Of a stretch of DNA of 64,000 nucleotides, positions 8,162 through 14,598 are shown in pieces (the stretch's first letter is position 1; each line of letters opens with the position of its first letter). The notes under the pieces were generated by a model that worked only from the letters and a program-made list of their open reading frames with translations, did no database searches and was not told the DNA's origin. The DNA is from G051132615 sp051132615 (GTDB lineage Bacteria; Pseudomonadota; Gammaproteobacteria; Burkholderiales; Neisseriaceae), in assembly GCF_051132615.1 (NCBI RefSeq), contig NZ_CP152375.1, forward strand, positions 1,116,001 to 1,180,000, given 5' to 3'. The position numbers were made by a program, and so were the translations under genes.

Positions 8162-8495
8162 TTAAATTTCTCCCAAACTTGGTAGAGATAATGGTTAATG
8201 TTCCATTAAATAAGGCTATATTTTTCTTTCTAAAAAACCATTTCACTTCAAGAAGAATGATCTTGAATGCCTGATCATCATTGGCAGAGATGGTTTTAAG
8301 GAACAATAAAAACGGAATAGGTAACAGTAAAAACAACATTGCCTTTCCTTGAAGAAAAGGCAACGCTGCCATCACTGCCATTACCGTCACAAATCCTGAT
8401 ATTGCTAAAGCAATTAAAGGAATCCCCCAAACCATTGCTTCACGGGATAAAGCATTAAAGGTAGGGCATTCTCTATTAATCGGATTTTCTTTCAT
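8070..8495 (-). CDS. virB3: VirB3 T4SS inner-membrane protein
   Basis: The product has 141 residues. Two adjacent hydrophobic segments (residues about 22-65) and the family signatures SREAMVWGIPL near the start and ISANDDQAFKIILL in the middle identify VirB3. VirB3 associates with VirB4, and some systems fuse the two. The C-terminal 30 residues lie in the stretch overlapping the virB4 start, so they are either an extended tail or a late stop. Confidence 0.9.
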   Translation of the reverse strand: MKENPINRECPTFNALSREAMVWGIPLIALAISGFVTVMAVMAALPFLQGKAMLFLLLPIPFLLFLKTISANDDQAFKIILLEVKWFFRKKNIALFNGTLTIISTKFGRNLNDYERFFEQCSKKTACSIRFSAENLPTRHG

Positions 8496-8511
8496 ATAAT
8501 GGCCACTCCTG

Positions 8512-8823
8512 TTAAAACGTCATGCTGCCACCTTTGGCAAATAACCAAGTCGCAATCACAATGCCTGCACCCGCACCAACGATCCATAATCCCGTTTCCA
8601 GAATATCACCCCAAGTTTTACGTCCCATAAAGCCCTGAGCGAATTGCCAAAGTAAACATATTGTGGCGACAACACCAACAACGACATAAATCCCGTTTCT
8701 AATCATTGTGATCATTGAGGTGACTTCACCTTCAAATCCCGCTGCCATGGTCAGTGGACACAACACGCTTAAAAACGCTGCTAATAACCATTGTGAAATT
8801 TGAGACTTTTGTAATGCTTTCAT
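8512..8823 (-). CDS. virB2: VirB2 pilin
   Basis: I chose the ATG at 8823, which follows AAGGA, giving 103 residues. A longer frame runs back into virB1 without support. A long signal peptide ends near LTMAAG. The mature pilin has two hydrophobic helices (IYVVVGVVATICLLWQF and LWIVGAGAGIVIATWLF) separated by the polar loop GFMGRKTWGD, the VirB2 hallmark. It forms the T4SS pilus. Confidence 0.92.
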   Translation of the reverse strand: MKALQKSQISQWLLAAFLSVLCPLTMAAGFEGEVTSMITMIRNGIYVVVGVVATICLLWQFAQGFMGRKTWGDILETGLWIVGAGAGIVIATWLFAKGGSMTF

Positions 8824-8846
8824 AAATAAATTTCCTTCATACGGAC

Positions 8847-8872
8847 ATAAAAAAAGCCGCCTATAGCGACTG
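8847..8872 (-). terminator. Hairpin with U run upstream of virB2
   Basis: On the minus strand AGTCGC/GCGGCT (one G-U pair) with a 5-base loop precedes seven U residues. It lies between virB1 and virB2, about 24 bases before the pilin start. Confidence 0.6.
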
Positions 8873-8896
8873 AGTGAATTAAAAATGGTAAACAGG

Positions 8897-9622
8897 TCAG
8901 AACTCGGAGAAGACATCCCAAGATTGATGTGGCTTGCTGCCCTCGACGGGTTCTGCCCTGTTTGATTCAACTGTTGAAACAATAAGACTCTTTTGTGGTT
9001 TATTTCCTCCTGTATTGGTTGTTTGCGCTTTTGCCTTAACTGGCGCAGCTTTGGTTGAAAAACTTGGATCTAACTTAGGTACTTTTAAAGTTACCTGTTC
9101 TGTATTACTGCCTGCACTGGCAAGTACCTTACGTACATAGCCATTATTAAAACCTCGACTAAATGAGCCTGTGTTATAGGCTGATAAAGCTGCTTGTAAT
9201 GCTTTTTGCCCATCACCATGTATCTTCTTTGCACCCTGATAGTTCCTACTTAAAATCAATGCAGAGGCTTTTAGGTTCTGGCATGGATCAAAAAGTTGCT
9301 CAACGCTCATCTTAACCACACCAAGATTAGCTGAATTGATCTGAGCAATGCCCATATCGATATTCGCGCCCTTGGCAATTAAAGATTTAGCGGTAGAAAC
9401 TGCTTCTTGATGGTTTTGGGGTTGCTTAGAAAGTTTAGCCCCTCTATTGACCCCAATTGCATAGGGATTAAACCCTGATTCCGTTTTAACGATTGCCGCT
9501 AATGTGTGAGAAGACACATCAGGTACACACCTTTTAGCCAGTTCATGAAATTTTACTGGCCCTGCATAAACAATAGATGTGAACGACAAGCATAAAAAAG
9601 GAAAGAAAGTAATTGCTTTCAT
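8897..9622 (-). CDS. virB1: VirB1-type lytic transglycosylase
   Basis: The product has 241 residues. A signal peptide (1-20, ending VYA) precedes an SLT domain with catalytic Glu48 in VKTESGFNPYAIGVN, then MGIAQINSANLG and the ALSAYNTGSFSRGFNNGYV segment. It cuts peptidoglycan locally to let the T4SS pass. The C-terminal 70 residues are a Lys/Pro-rich linker, as in other VirB1 proteins. AGGGAG stands 6 bases before the start. It is the first visible gene of the operon. Confidence 0.95.
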   Translation of the reverse strand: MKAITFFPFLCLSFTSIVYAGPVKFHELAKRCVPDVSSHTLAAIVKTESGFNPYAIGVNRGAKLSKQPQNHQEAVSTAKSLIAKGANIDMGIAQINSANLGVVKMSVEQLFDPCQNLKASALILSRNYQGAKKIHGDGQKALQAALSAYNTGSFSRGFNNGYVRKVLASAGSNTEQVTLKVPKLDPSFSTKAAPVKAKAQTTNTGGNKPQKSLIVSTVESNRAEPVEGSKPHQSWDVFSEF

Positions 9623-9704
9623 TATCTCCCTTTATCTGAATAATTATTTGAAAAAGAAAACTTAGAAAAAATACCAAAGAGATATACAAAAAATTAGAAA
9701 AATC

Positions 9705-9767
9705 TGTCTAATACTCAATATAAAAACCCAATAAAATCAATGATCCGATTTTACATTTTATTAGACA
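9705..9767. repeat. 9-bp inverted repeat between virB1 and the tRNA-Lys attachment remnant
   Basis: TGTCTAATA (9705-9713) and TATTAGACA (9759-9767) are perfect inverted copies 45 bases apart. The stretch 9623-9810 otherwise holds only the upstream region of virB1. The repeats could be integrase/excisionase arm sites or an operator for the T4SS operon. Confidence 0.45.
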
Positions 9768-9810
9768 ATTATCTTTATAACCTATTGTTTACTAAAGATT
9801 GTAAAACTGT

Positions 9811-9855
9811 CTTTTAATCCGTTGGTCGAAGGTTCGAATCCTTCACGACCCACCA
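9811..9855 (+). repeat. tRNA-Lys 3'-end fragment (attachment-site remnant, copy 1)
   Basis: The sequence starts at the anticodon-loop CTTTTAATCC and runs through the T-loop (GGTTCGAATCC) to CGACCCACCA, the 3' half of a tRNA-Lys(UUU). The bases before it do not form the 5' half, so this is not a complete tRNA. Such fragments are left by elements integrating into the 3' end of a tRNA gene. The same stretch recurs at 15967-16011. Confidence 0.9.
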
Positions 9856-9863
9856 ATAAAATT

Positions 9864-9892
9864 AAGCCTTTCAGACAAGAAAGGCTTTTTTG
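9864..9892. terminator. Terminator following the tRNA-Lys fragment, copy 1
   Basis: A 9-bp stem AAGCCTTTC/GAAAGGCTT with loop AGACAA is followed by T6. It is the transcript end carried along with the attachment region, and it also closes the integrase remnant on the other strand. The identical hairpin occurs at 16020-16048. Confidence 0.85.
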
Positions 9893-9928
9893 TTTGTTCT
9901 ACATTTTTATGCTTGTTCTACATATTTT

Positions 9929-10285
9929 TTATTTCGTTGGTGTCGTTTTCTTGCCTAATCTATTCCTTACATAATGTTTTGTCATTGTTTCACTAGCATG
10001 GCCTAGCTGGTCTTTTGCTGCTGCCATACCTCCTATTTCCTCTTTATCTGTACCAGCTTTTGCCCTTAAATCTTTAAACTGGAAATCATTAAAATTAACA
10101 CCAGCATTAATACGTGCCTGATTAAACAAATTACAAAACATACTATATGTTAAGTTTTTGCCTTTTTCATTTCTTAATAACTTCCCCTCATTTGGTAATT
10201 TATCTATAAGATTTTTAAGGTCTCCCACTATAGATATTCTGAGCTTTTGGCTGGTTTTATTTTGCTTGATATATAGTTCATTGTT
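9929..10285 (-). pseudogene. Tyrosine integrase, C-terminal remnant (copy 1)
   Basis: The frame can be read from about 10285 to 9929. It begins ELYIKQNKTSQKLRI, internal to a phage integrase, and runs through the catalytic domain to FQFKDLRAKAGTD, QLGHASETMTKHYV and a basic tail. The Arg of DLR, the His of LGH and the Tyr of HYV are catalytic positions; the first catalytic Arg and the N-terminal domains are missing. A GTG at 10228 could serve as a start but would not give an active enzyme. The gene is cut exactly where a ninB fragment on the other strand begins. Confidence 0.85.
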
Positions 10286-10396
10286 ATGCTAGGGCTTAGT
10301 ACTAGCAAGTTTAGAGTTAAAGAGCTATCGGCCTTTATTGAATTTCTTTATGCCACAGCAGTTGAATTAGGAGTTAATTTAAATGTCGATAAATAA
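10286..10396 (+). pseudogene. NinB-like C-terminal remnant
   Basis: A 36-codon frame (LGLSTSKFRVKELSAFIEFLY and on to ELGVNLNVDK) resembles the C-terminus of the lambdoid recombination protein NinB. It begins where the integrase remnant ends, so the N-terminal part was lost with the deletion. Its stop codon overlaps the start of the DUF1364 gene, the coupling expected in a nin region. The family call rests on a short stretch and on the neighbour order. Confidence 0.55.
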
Positions 10397-10844
10397 ACAA
10401 AGAAACCTAGTAAGCAAACATATTAGAAATGGCGCAAGGGGTGAATTATGTAGTTTTATGTTTACTCACGGCGTTTGTGAATGCTCAAGAGAAACAACTG
10501 TATTTTGCCACCTTAAAAGTGGTACTCATGGGATGGGATTAAAAGGTACTGATTTGATTGGCGCGTATGGTTGCCGCTCTTGTCATGATTTCATAGATGG
10601 TCGCATGAAGAATTATTACGATGAGAATGGTATTTATTTAGTTAAATTAAATGGTTTACGTGAAACTCATAGAGTTTTAATGAAAAAGAAAATCATATTT
10701 TATTCAGATTTAGCATGTGAAGCTCTTGATTCCATCTATGACAAACAAGAAGGATTAAGCAAAGAGTTATATTTTGAATATGTAAATAAAATCATTGAGC
10801 TGTACAACAAAGGCGATATAACAGTTAAAGGTGACAAACGATGA
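10383..10844 (+). CDS. DUF1364 (YbcO-like) phage nuclease
   Basis: The product has 153 residues. The first 85 match the DUF1364/YbcO family: NGARGELCSF, a Cys pair at GVCEC, FCHLKSGTHGMGLKGTDLIGA, then YGCRSCHDFIDGR. The Cys/His set fits a zinc-dependent HNH-like nuclease fold. YbcO-type genes sit in lambdoid nin regions beside rusA or other recombination genes. AGGAG lies 10 bases upstream. The C-terminal 65 residues are an unassigned helical extension. It appears intact. Confidence 0.8.
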   Translation: MSINKQRNLVSKHIRNGARGELCSFMFTHGVCECSRETTVFCHLKSGTHGMGLKGTDLIGAYGCRSCHDFIDGRMKNYYDENGIYLVKLNGLRETHRVLMKKKIIFYSDLACEALDSIYDKQEGLSKELYFEYVNKIIELYNKGDITVKGDKR

Positions 10845-10866
10845 ACAATGAAGGATGGGATTTATA

Positions 10867-10950
10867 ATGGACAATAACACAGCATCAGTATTGATTGTTT
10901 TAATTACATTTTCATTCTTTGCGTTTTTAATATGGATGGCTGGAAAATGA
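10867..10950 (+). CDS. 27-residue membrane peptide before rusA
   Basis: MDNNTASVLIVLITF and on to FLIWMAGK is a short polar start plus one hydrophobic helix. GAAGGATGGG precedes it. The stop overlaps the rusA start as ATGA, which suggests coupling. The function is unknown. Confidence 0.5.
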   Translation: MDNNTASVLIVLITFSFFAFLIWMAGK

Positions 10951-11306
10951 GCACAATAATAATATTACCCTTCCCTGATTCAAAACTCATGCCAAATCGC
11001 AAGAATGGTAAACATTGGGCAGCAACTAAGGAAGAAAGGGATAAGGCAAAGCATGATGCTTATTATGCAACTATAGCAGCAGGGCTAAAAAATACAAAGA
11101 TTAAAACAGGCATGAAAGTAATGTTCTACCAAAAAGACAATAGAAAACGTGACCTTGACGGTCTCTATGGAGCAATGAAACATGCACAAGATGGAATGAT
11201 GATGGCTATTGGCATGGATGATTCAATATTGCGCCCTGTTGTATTAGATAAGACAGTTGATAGAAATAATCCTCGCGTGGAAATAACACTGGAGATTGAG
11301 CAATGA
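10947..11306 (+). CDS. rusA: RusA-family Holliday junction resolvase
   Basis: The product has 119 residues from the ATG at 10947, typical of RusA. The start MSTIIILPFPDSKLMPNRKNGKHWAA has the family fold entry. Acidic catalytic positions are present in DNRKRDLDGLYGAMKHAQDGM and IGMDDSILRPV. RusA is a homodimer that resolves four-way junctions in phage recombination. It overlaps the 27-residue peptide by 4 bases, and its own stop overlaps the next start. Nothing suggests inactivation. Confidence 0.9.
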   Translation: MSTIIILPFPDSKLMPNRKNGKHWAATKEERDKAKHDAYYATIAAGLKNTKIKTGMKVMFYQKDNRKRDLDGLYGAMKHAQDGMMMAIGMDDSILRPVVLDKTVDRNNPRVEITLEIEQ

Positions 11307-11674
11307 ACACAAAAAACAGAGTAAGTTCATACATACGAAACTAGGCTGCTTGGAATCGTGATGTAGGCAAAATAGGTCAAACATGCTGCTCTTTTGAACG
11401 TCACTTTGCAAATGACCCCGAACGGCATAAATGGGAAGAAGACATTGAAAGACGTTTAAGTTTTAGATATGACGCAAAGATTGCAAATAAGGCCGAGCAG
11501 TTAATTATACAGAATTTATCTAAAACAGAGATTCGTGTTCTTGTGGCATGTGAGGTGTATGGACATAACATGGCACTTAAAACAGTAGCTCGCATTATAG
11601 AAATGCCTTTATCTACATTAGAAACATATCGTGATGCAGCATTTTATAAATTGGGGGTGGCGATAAATGGCTAA
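11303..11674 (+). pseudogene. Q/RinA-like phage late regulator with an in-frame amber stop
   Basis: A 123-codon frame follows rusA directly, with ATGA overlap, but codon 14 is TAG. After the stop the frame stays open. It encodes SFERHFANDPERHKWEEDIERR, then a C-terminal helix-turn-helix (KTVARIIEMPLSTLETYRDAAFYKLGV) like those of phage late transcription activators and sigma-4-like proteins. The position between rusA and a lysis/terminase block is where a Q-type antiterminator or late activator gene belongs. The amber codon probably makes it a pseudogene. A restart or a suppressor tRNA is possible but not shown. Confidence 0.65.
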
Positions 11675-11882
11675 ATTCAGAAGCGTGGCAGATATTTCAA
11701 TAGAGATACTAGAAAGTGCTAAAAGACCTTTAACAGCAAAAGAAATAGATAACATATCAGGGAATGTCTTTGGTTCAGATAATATATGTCACTCTCTTAA
11801 ACATTGGGTCAAAAAAGGCGTTATAGGGAAGAGAGCTAAAAAATCATATATGAGAAAAATGGAATACTACATTGTTGATTAA
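11667..11882 (+). CDS. 71-residue winged-helix-like protein, function unknown
   Basis: The product MAKFRSVADISIEILESAKRP and on has the layout of a small winged-helix domain: two helices (residues 8-30), a recognition helix near SDNICHSLKHWVKKG, and a short wing ending in YYIVD. GGGGGTGG precedes the start, which overlaps the end of the Q-like pseudogene. It may be a late-gene regulator of the prophage. Confidence 0.65.
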   Translation: MAKFRSVADISIEILESAKRPLTAKEIDNISGNVFGSDNICHSLKHWVKKGVIGKRAKKSYMRKMEYYIVD

Positions 11883-11889
11883 TAACAAA

Positions 11890-11977
11890 TATGGAAAATC
11901 ATGGAAAGTCACGGAAACAAGCTTTCAATACTGGCATAGTTTTGCTATATTGACTTTTGTGGGTGGTAGAGTAATGT
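11890..11977 (+). promoter_or_regulatory. Possible late promoter with 10-bp repeats upstream
   Basis: TTGACT (11950-11955), a 16-base spacer and TAATGT (11972-11977) resemble a sigma-70 promoter. Three tandem 10-base units (ATGGAAAATC, ATGGAAAGTC, ACGGAAAC) stand about 35 bases upstream, in register with the helix. The site follows the Q-like gene, as lambda PR' does. This is inference from pattern and position. Confidence 0.45.
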
Positions 11978-12061
11978 TCAACACAGTTTAAGACAATTTC
12001 CTTTTTAGAAACTGTTCACACTTACCACCCAATATATTCTAATTTCTGAGTTTCTGATTGT

Positions 12062-12238
12062 ATGAAAATATATTACCTTTGCAGATTGTTAGCAGGTTTA
12101 GACAAACATGGTCGCCCAATTTATGGTGATCTTTGTTGTGTAAGCGATGTAGATAATGGTAAATGTATTGCATATGTTCAAGCAGATAGCGAAGAAGATG
12201 CAATAAAGTACTTTAAGGAAATGGGTATCTTTGATTAA
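12062..12238 (+). CDS. 58-residue small phage protein, function unknown
   Basis: MKIYYLCRLLAGLDKHGRPIYG and on to EEDAIKYFKEMGIFD. The protein looks compact, with a beta-strand start, a YGDLCCVSDVD turn and a C-terminal helix. It lies between the possible late promoter and a terminator, as short ORFs do in lambdoid late leaders. No clear ribosome-binding site was seen. I do not recognise the family. Confidence 0.5.
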   Translation: MKIYYLCRLLAGLDKHGRPIYGDLCCVSDVDNGKCIAYVQADSEEDAIKYFKEMGIFD

Positions 12239-12266
12239 CAGAAACACTAGACATAATTTTCTTTTC

Positions 12267-12293
12267 AAGCTCACTTAATTGTGGGCTTTTTTA
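12267..12293 (+). terminator. Terminator after the 58-residue gene
   Basis: AAGCTCAC/GTGGGCTT forms an 8-bp stem with one G-T pair and loop TTAATT, followed by T6. It could be the late terminator that a Q-type protein would read through. Confidence 0.75.
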
Positions 12294-12315
12294 TTGCTTA
12301 TGAGTAGAAATAAAA

Positions 12316-12447
12316 TTAACACCACAAACAACCACGCATAAAAAAACGCAGAGCGAACATAACAAACACAACAAACATGATAGCCATGCAGATTATTGAA
12401 CCAATAATCCACATGATTATTTTTAAATATTTATTAGATTTACTCAT
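12316..12447 (-). CDS. 43-residue hydrophobic peptide (low support)
   Basis: The minus-strand frame MSKSNKYLKIIMWIIGSIICM and on is a basic start plus one long membrane helix and a Cys-rich tail (GCLWC). It opposes the prophage late genes. The ribosome-binding site is weak. It may be a small membrane toxin or a chance frame. Confidence 0.35.
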   Translation of the reverse strand: MSKSNKYLKIIMWIIGSIICMAIMFVVFVMFALRFFMRGCLWC

Positions 12448-12530
12448 AATTATTCCAATTAATTAGTGAAAGAAGCGATCAAACAGATGCGCGAACACCT
12501 GTCTGATCATCAAACACACAGACTATACCT

Positions 12531-12592
12531 GTGAGCTTAACCAATGGCTTCTCCATCCTCGCGAGGAAGTGAGAGCTTAACATAAGGCTCAT
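12531..12592 (+). ncRNA. Structured leader upstream of the com-like gene (copy A)
   Basis: GTGAGCTTA (12531-12539) pairs with TAAGGCTCAT (12583-12592), enclosing a CCTCGCGAGG hairpin followed by GGAAGTGAGAGCTTAA. A comparable shape with the shared core AAGTGAGAG stands at 23925-23994, ahead of the second com-like locus. It is probably an mRNA leader; its ligand or partner is unknown. Confidence 0.4.
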
Positions 12593-12596
12593 AGAC

Positions 12597-12773
12597 ATGA
12601 AAGAAGAAATACGTTGTATTAAATGCAATCGTAAACTATGCGAGGCTGATTATAAGTTCATATCAATCAAATGCCCTCGCTGTTATGAAATTACAGTGAG
12701 CACCAAGAGAGTGCCAAGAGGAAATAAATATGGCAGCCCCAAAAGGAAACAAATTTTGGGAGGCTCGCAGTAG
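12597..12773 (+). CDS. Com-like zinc-finger protein (Mu Com family), copy 1
   Basis: The product has 58 residues. It starts MKEEIRCIKCNRKLCE and continues FISIKCPRCYEI, giving two CxxC pairs for one zinc, as in the Mu Com translational activator. In Mu, Com binds the mom mRNA leader to open its start site; no mom gene is visible here. The last 15 codons overlap the start of the terminase/lysozyme gene in another frame. A paralogue lies at 24461-24592. Confidence 0.75.
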   Translation: MKEEIRCIKCNRKLCEADYKFISIKCPRCYEITVSTKRVPRGNKYGSPKRKQILGGSQ

Positions 12774-13221
12774 TCATGGGCGCAACCCCAAATTTAGTTC
12801 GCCTGATGATTTATGGGAAGCCTGCACAGAATACTTTACATGGGTAGAAGAAAACCCATTATATGAAATTAGACCATTTGCTTATCAAGGCGAGGTAACA
12901 CAAGAGCCAGTTCCAAAGATGAGAGCAATGACAATATCAGGTCTATGTATCTTCTTAGATATATCTGTGGACACATGGGCTAATTATCGAAGCAATAAAG
13001 ATTTTTTAGTAGTCACATCACGAGTAGAGGAAATTATCTACAACCAGAAATTCTCTGGTGCTGCTGCTGACATGCTTACCCTATTACGCTTATTAAACCA
13101 AGGTGATTATAAAGGCGCTGCCAATCAGTTCCCACGCTGGAATAAGGCAAAAGGAAAAGTCTTGGCTGGCTTAACTCGTAGACGTGCAGCAGAGAAACAA
13201 CTTTTTGAAAGTAAGTTATGA
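12730..13221 (+). CDS. Fusion of terminase small subunit N-part with lysozyme C-terminus
   Basis: The product has 163 residues of two origins. Residues 1 to about 115 are a phage small terminase (KGNKFWEARSSHGRNPKF, DLWEACTEYFTWVEENPL, ISGLCIFLDISVDTWANYR, YNQKFSGAAADM). Residues from about 117 (TLLRLLNQGDYKGAANQFPRW and on to GLTRRRAAEKQLF) are the C-terminus of a GH24 phage lysozyme that has lost its catalytic N-terminus. The junction near 13070-13085 is in frame. It explains why Rz follows directly (ATGA overlap) and why capsid and tail genes are missing. Neither activity is expected to survive. Confidence 0.85.
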   Translation: MAAPKGNKFWEARSSHGRNPKFSSPDDLWEACTEYFTWVEENPLYEIRPFAYQGEVTQEPVPKMRAMTISGLCIFLDISVDTWANYRSNKDFLVVTSRVEEIIYNQKFSGAAADMLTLLRLLNQGDYKGAANQFPRWNKAKGKVLAGLTRRRAAEKQLFESKL

Positions 13222-13706
13222 CTAAACCACTTTTAATCGCCTTGGCTGCATTATTGTTGGCTGTGGGTGGATATGTTAAAGGTTCACATGATAAAGCTCA
13301 GAAATGGGCTTTAAGTGAAGCTAAACGTATTCAAATTGAAACACAAGCAGCTCTTGAGGCTTCAGAGGATGCACGTAAAAAAGAGCAAGATGCAATTGAT
13401 AAACTTGCACAAAAACAGAAGGAATTAATATATGAAAAAGAAAATACTAAGCTTGCTGTTTCTAATGCTGATAATGAGCTTAACAGGTTGCGCCAAACAA
13501 TCGCCAACCTCAAACATCAGCAATCCACTACCACCACCATCTCCAGCACATCTAATGAAGCTATTACCAAAAGCTGGGACGTACTCCAACAATGTGCAGA
13601 AAGATACGCAGAAATGGGGAAAATCGCTGACGAACAGCGAGACGAATTAGCAGAATGGCAAGTTTATGGTCAGGTGATTGATGAGTTTAGGGAAGCAAAT
13701 AAATAA
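13218..13706 (+). CDS. Rz-like inner-membrane spanin
   Basis: The product has 162 residues with a single N-terminal membrane helix (LLIALAALLLAVGGYV) and a long periplasmic coiled coil rich in Lys, Glu and Gln. These are the features of an i-spanin, which joins an outer-membrane partner to complete lysis. Its start overlaps the lysozyme stop, as in lambdoid lysis cassettes. A lipoprotein gene lies inside it in another frame, as Rz1 does in Rz. Confidence 0.85.
   Translation: MTKPLLIALAALLLAVGGYVKGSHDKAQKWALSEAKRIQIETQAALEASEDARKKEQDAIDKLAQKQKELIYEKENTKLAVSNADNELNRLRQTIANLKHQQSTTTTISSTSNEAITKSWDVLQQCAERYAEMGKIADEQRDELAEWQVYGQVIDEFREANK
13432..13650 (+). CDS. Rz1-like outer-membrane spanin nested in Rz
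   Basis: The product has 72 residues, read in a different frame wholly inside the Rz gene. It has a signal sequence and lipobox (LTGC), then a proline-rich segment (NPLPPPSPAHL), both usual in Rz1. The o-spanin is a small lipoprotein that contacts the Rz C-terminus across the periplasm. The nested arrangement is the classical one. Confidence 0.85.
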   Translation: MKKKILSLLFLMLIMSLTGCAKQSPTSNISNPLPPPSPAHLMKLLPKAGTYSNNVQKDTQKWGKSLTNSETN

Positions 13707-13712
13707 AAATTA

Positions 13713-14018
13713 CTATAAAATTTCATTAGCTAAACCTAATAATGTAATATTTACGGGCATTGGTGCATTCTGCATAACGTGTTTTGTATAACTTATAACC
13801 AAGAAAGGTATTAAGTTCATTTCCAAGTTTGCATTACTGCCCACTTTAATACGATAGATATCACTCTTCATTACGGAATCAAGGGTTATTGGCGACATTT
13901 CTGCTCTACATAATGTCACTTTATTTAGCACATCAATATTTTTGCAGGATATCGTATCAAAATTTTCAGCCTGAGCAAAAGATAAAAATAGTAATGGTAG
14001 TAAGATTAATTTTTTCAT
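13713..14018 (-). CDS. 101-residue exported protein, function unknown
   Basis: A signal peptide (MKKLILLPLLFLSFAQA, cut before ENFD) precedes about 84 residues with two Cys (ISCKN, TLCRAE) that may form a disulfide. The signal peptide closely resembles that of the SNase-like gene at 21905, so the two may descend from the same morphon. It opposes Rz and ends 6 bases from it. No family was recognised. Confidence 0.65.
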   Translation of the reverse strand: MKKLILLPLLFLSFAQAENFDTISCKNIDVLNKVTLCRAEMSPITLDSVMKSDIYRIKVGSNANLEMNLIPFLVISYTKHVMQNAPMPVNITLLGLANEIL

Positions 14019-14176
14019 ACCCTATTCTACCACACTACATTTATAGGGATGGGTGAGAAATAATACTAATTAAACGCAAGTAATATACTTTGCTATTGTC
14101 CGTCTCAGTTCGCCAAAGTTCGTTGGAGTTCTCCAGAATGTAGCAAAAAATTACCATTTTCGTAATTTAACTAAGG

Positions 14177-14205
14177 TTAACAAATTTAACTAAAAAAGTT
14201 AAAAT
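14177..14205 (+). promoter_or_regulatory. Promoter overlapped by inverted repeats
   Basis: TTAACA (14177-14182), a 17-base spacer and TAAAAT (14200-14205) fit sigma-70. The spacer and -10 carry the perfect inverted repeat TTTAACT-AAAAA-AGTTAAA (14185-14203), and TTAAC-TAAG-GTTAA lies just upstream. A repressor is likely. The gene-free stretch 14019-14374 holds little else that I can name. Confidence 0.5.
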
Positions 14206-14374
14206 GTCCTTATATGTAGCGGTTTATAGGATGATTTCATAATTCAACATTGAATTTTTTATCGAATACCATATTGCTATGATGAATCGAATCATATATG
14301 ATTTATTACAAGCAAAGGTTGATTTTTACAACTAACGTTGATTAACCAAAGCTAAATACTTTATGGGAGGGTTC

Positions 14375-14491
14375 ATGAGGTGTTTCCAAGACAGATTACT
14401 AAAAATTAGTAACTGTCTATATTTATCACCTTTAAAAGGTAGCTTTGTGTCAGGAACACACAATAAACCAATTAAAAAGGAACTTGTTTAA
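14375..14491 (+). CDS. 38-residue ORF with strong ribosome-binding site
   Basis: GGGAGGG stands 4 bases before the ATG of MRCFQDRLLKISNCLYLSPL and on to NKPIKKELV. It follows the repeat-flanked promoter at 14177. It could be a peptide, a leader or the end of a decayed gene. I do not recognise it. Confidence 0.4.
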   Translation: MRCFQDRLLKISNCLYLSPLKGSFVSGTHNKPIKKELV

Positions 14492-14598
14492 TTTATATTT
14501 GTCTATATATAACAAATATATAAACCAACAAAATGACTTATTATGAAAGGGTTTATCATGAAAACTATCTATTCTGAAGGTTGGGATATCTAAGGCGA

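Noticed and set aside
9781..9855. A complete tRNA-Lys gene
   Set aside because: Only the 3' half from the anticodon loop is present; the bases before it do not fold as the acceptor and D arms.
14140..14203. Plasmid-type iterons
   Set aside because: The TTTAACTAA units are only two and are better explained as operator arms around a promoter; no replication protein is near.
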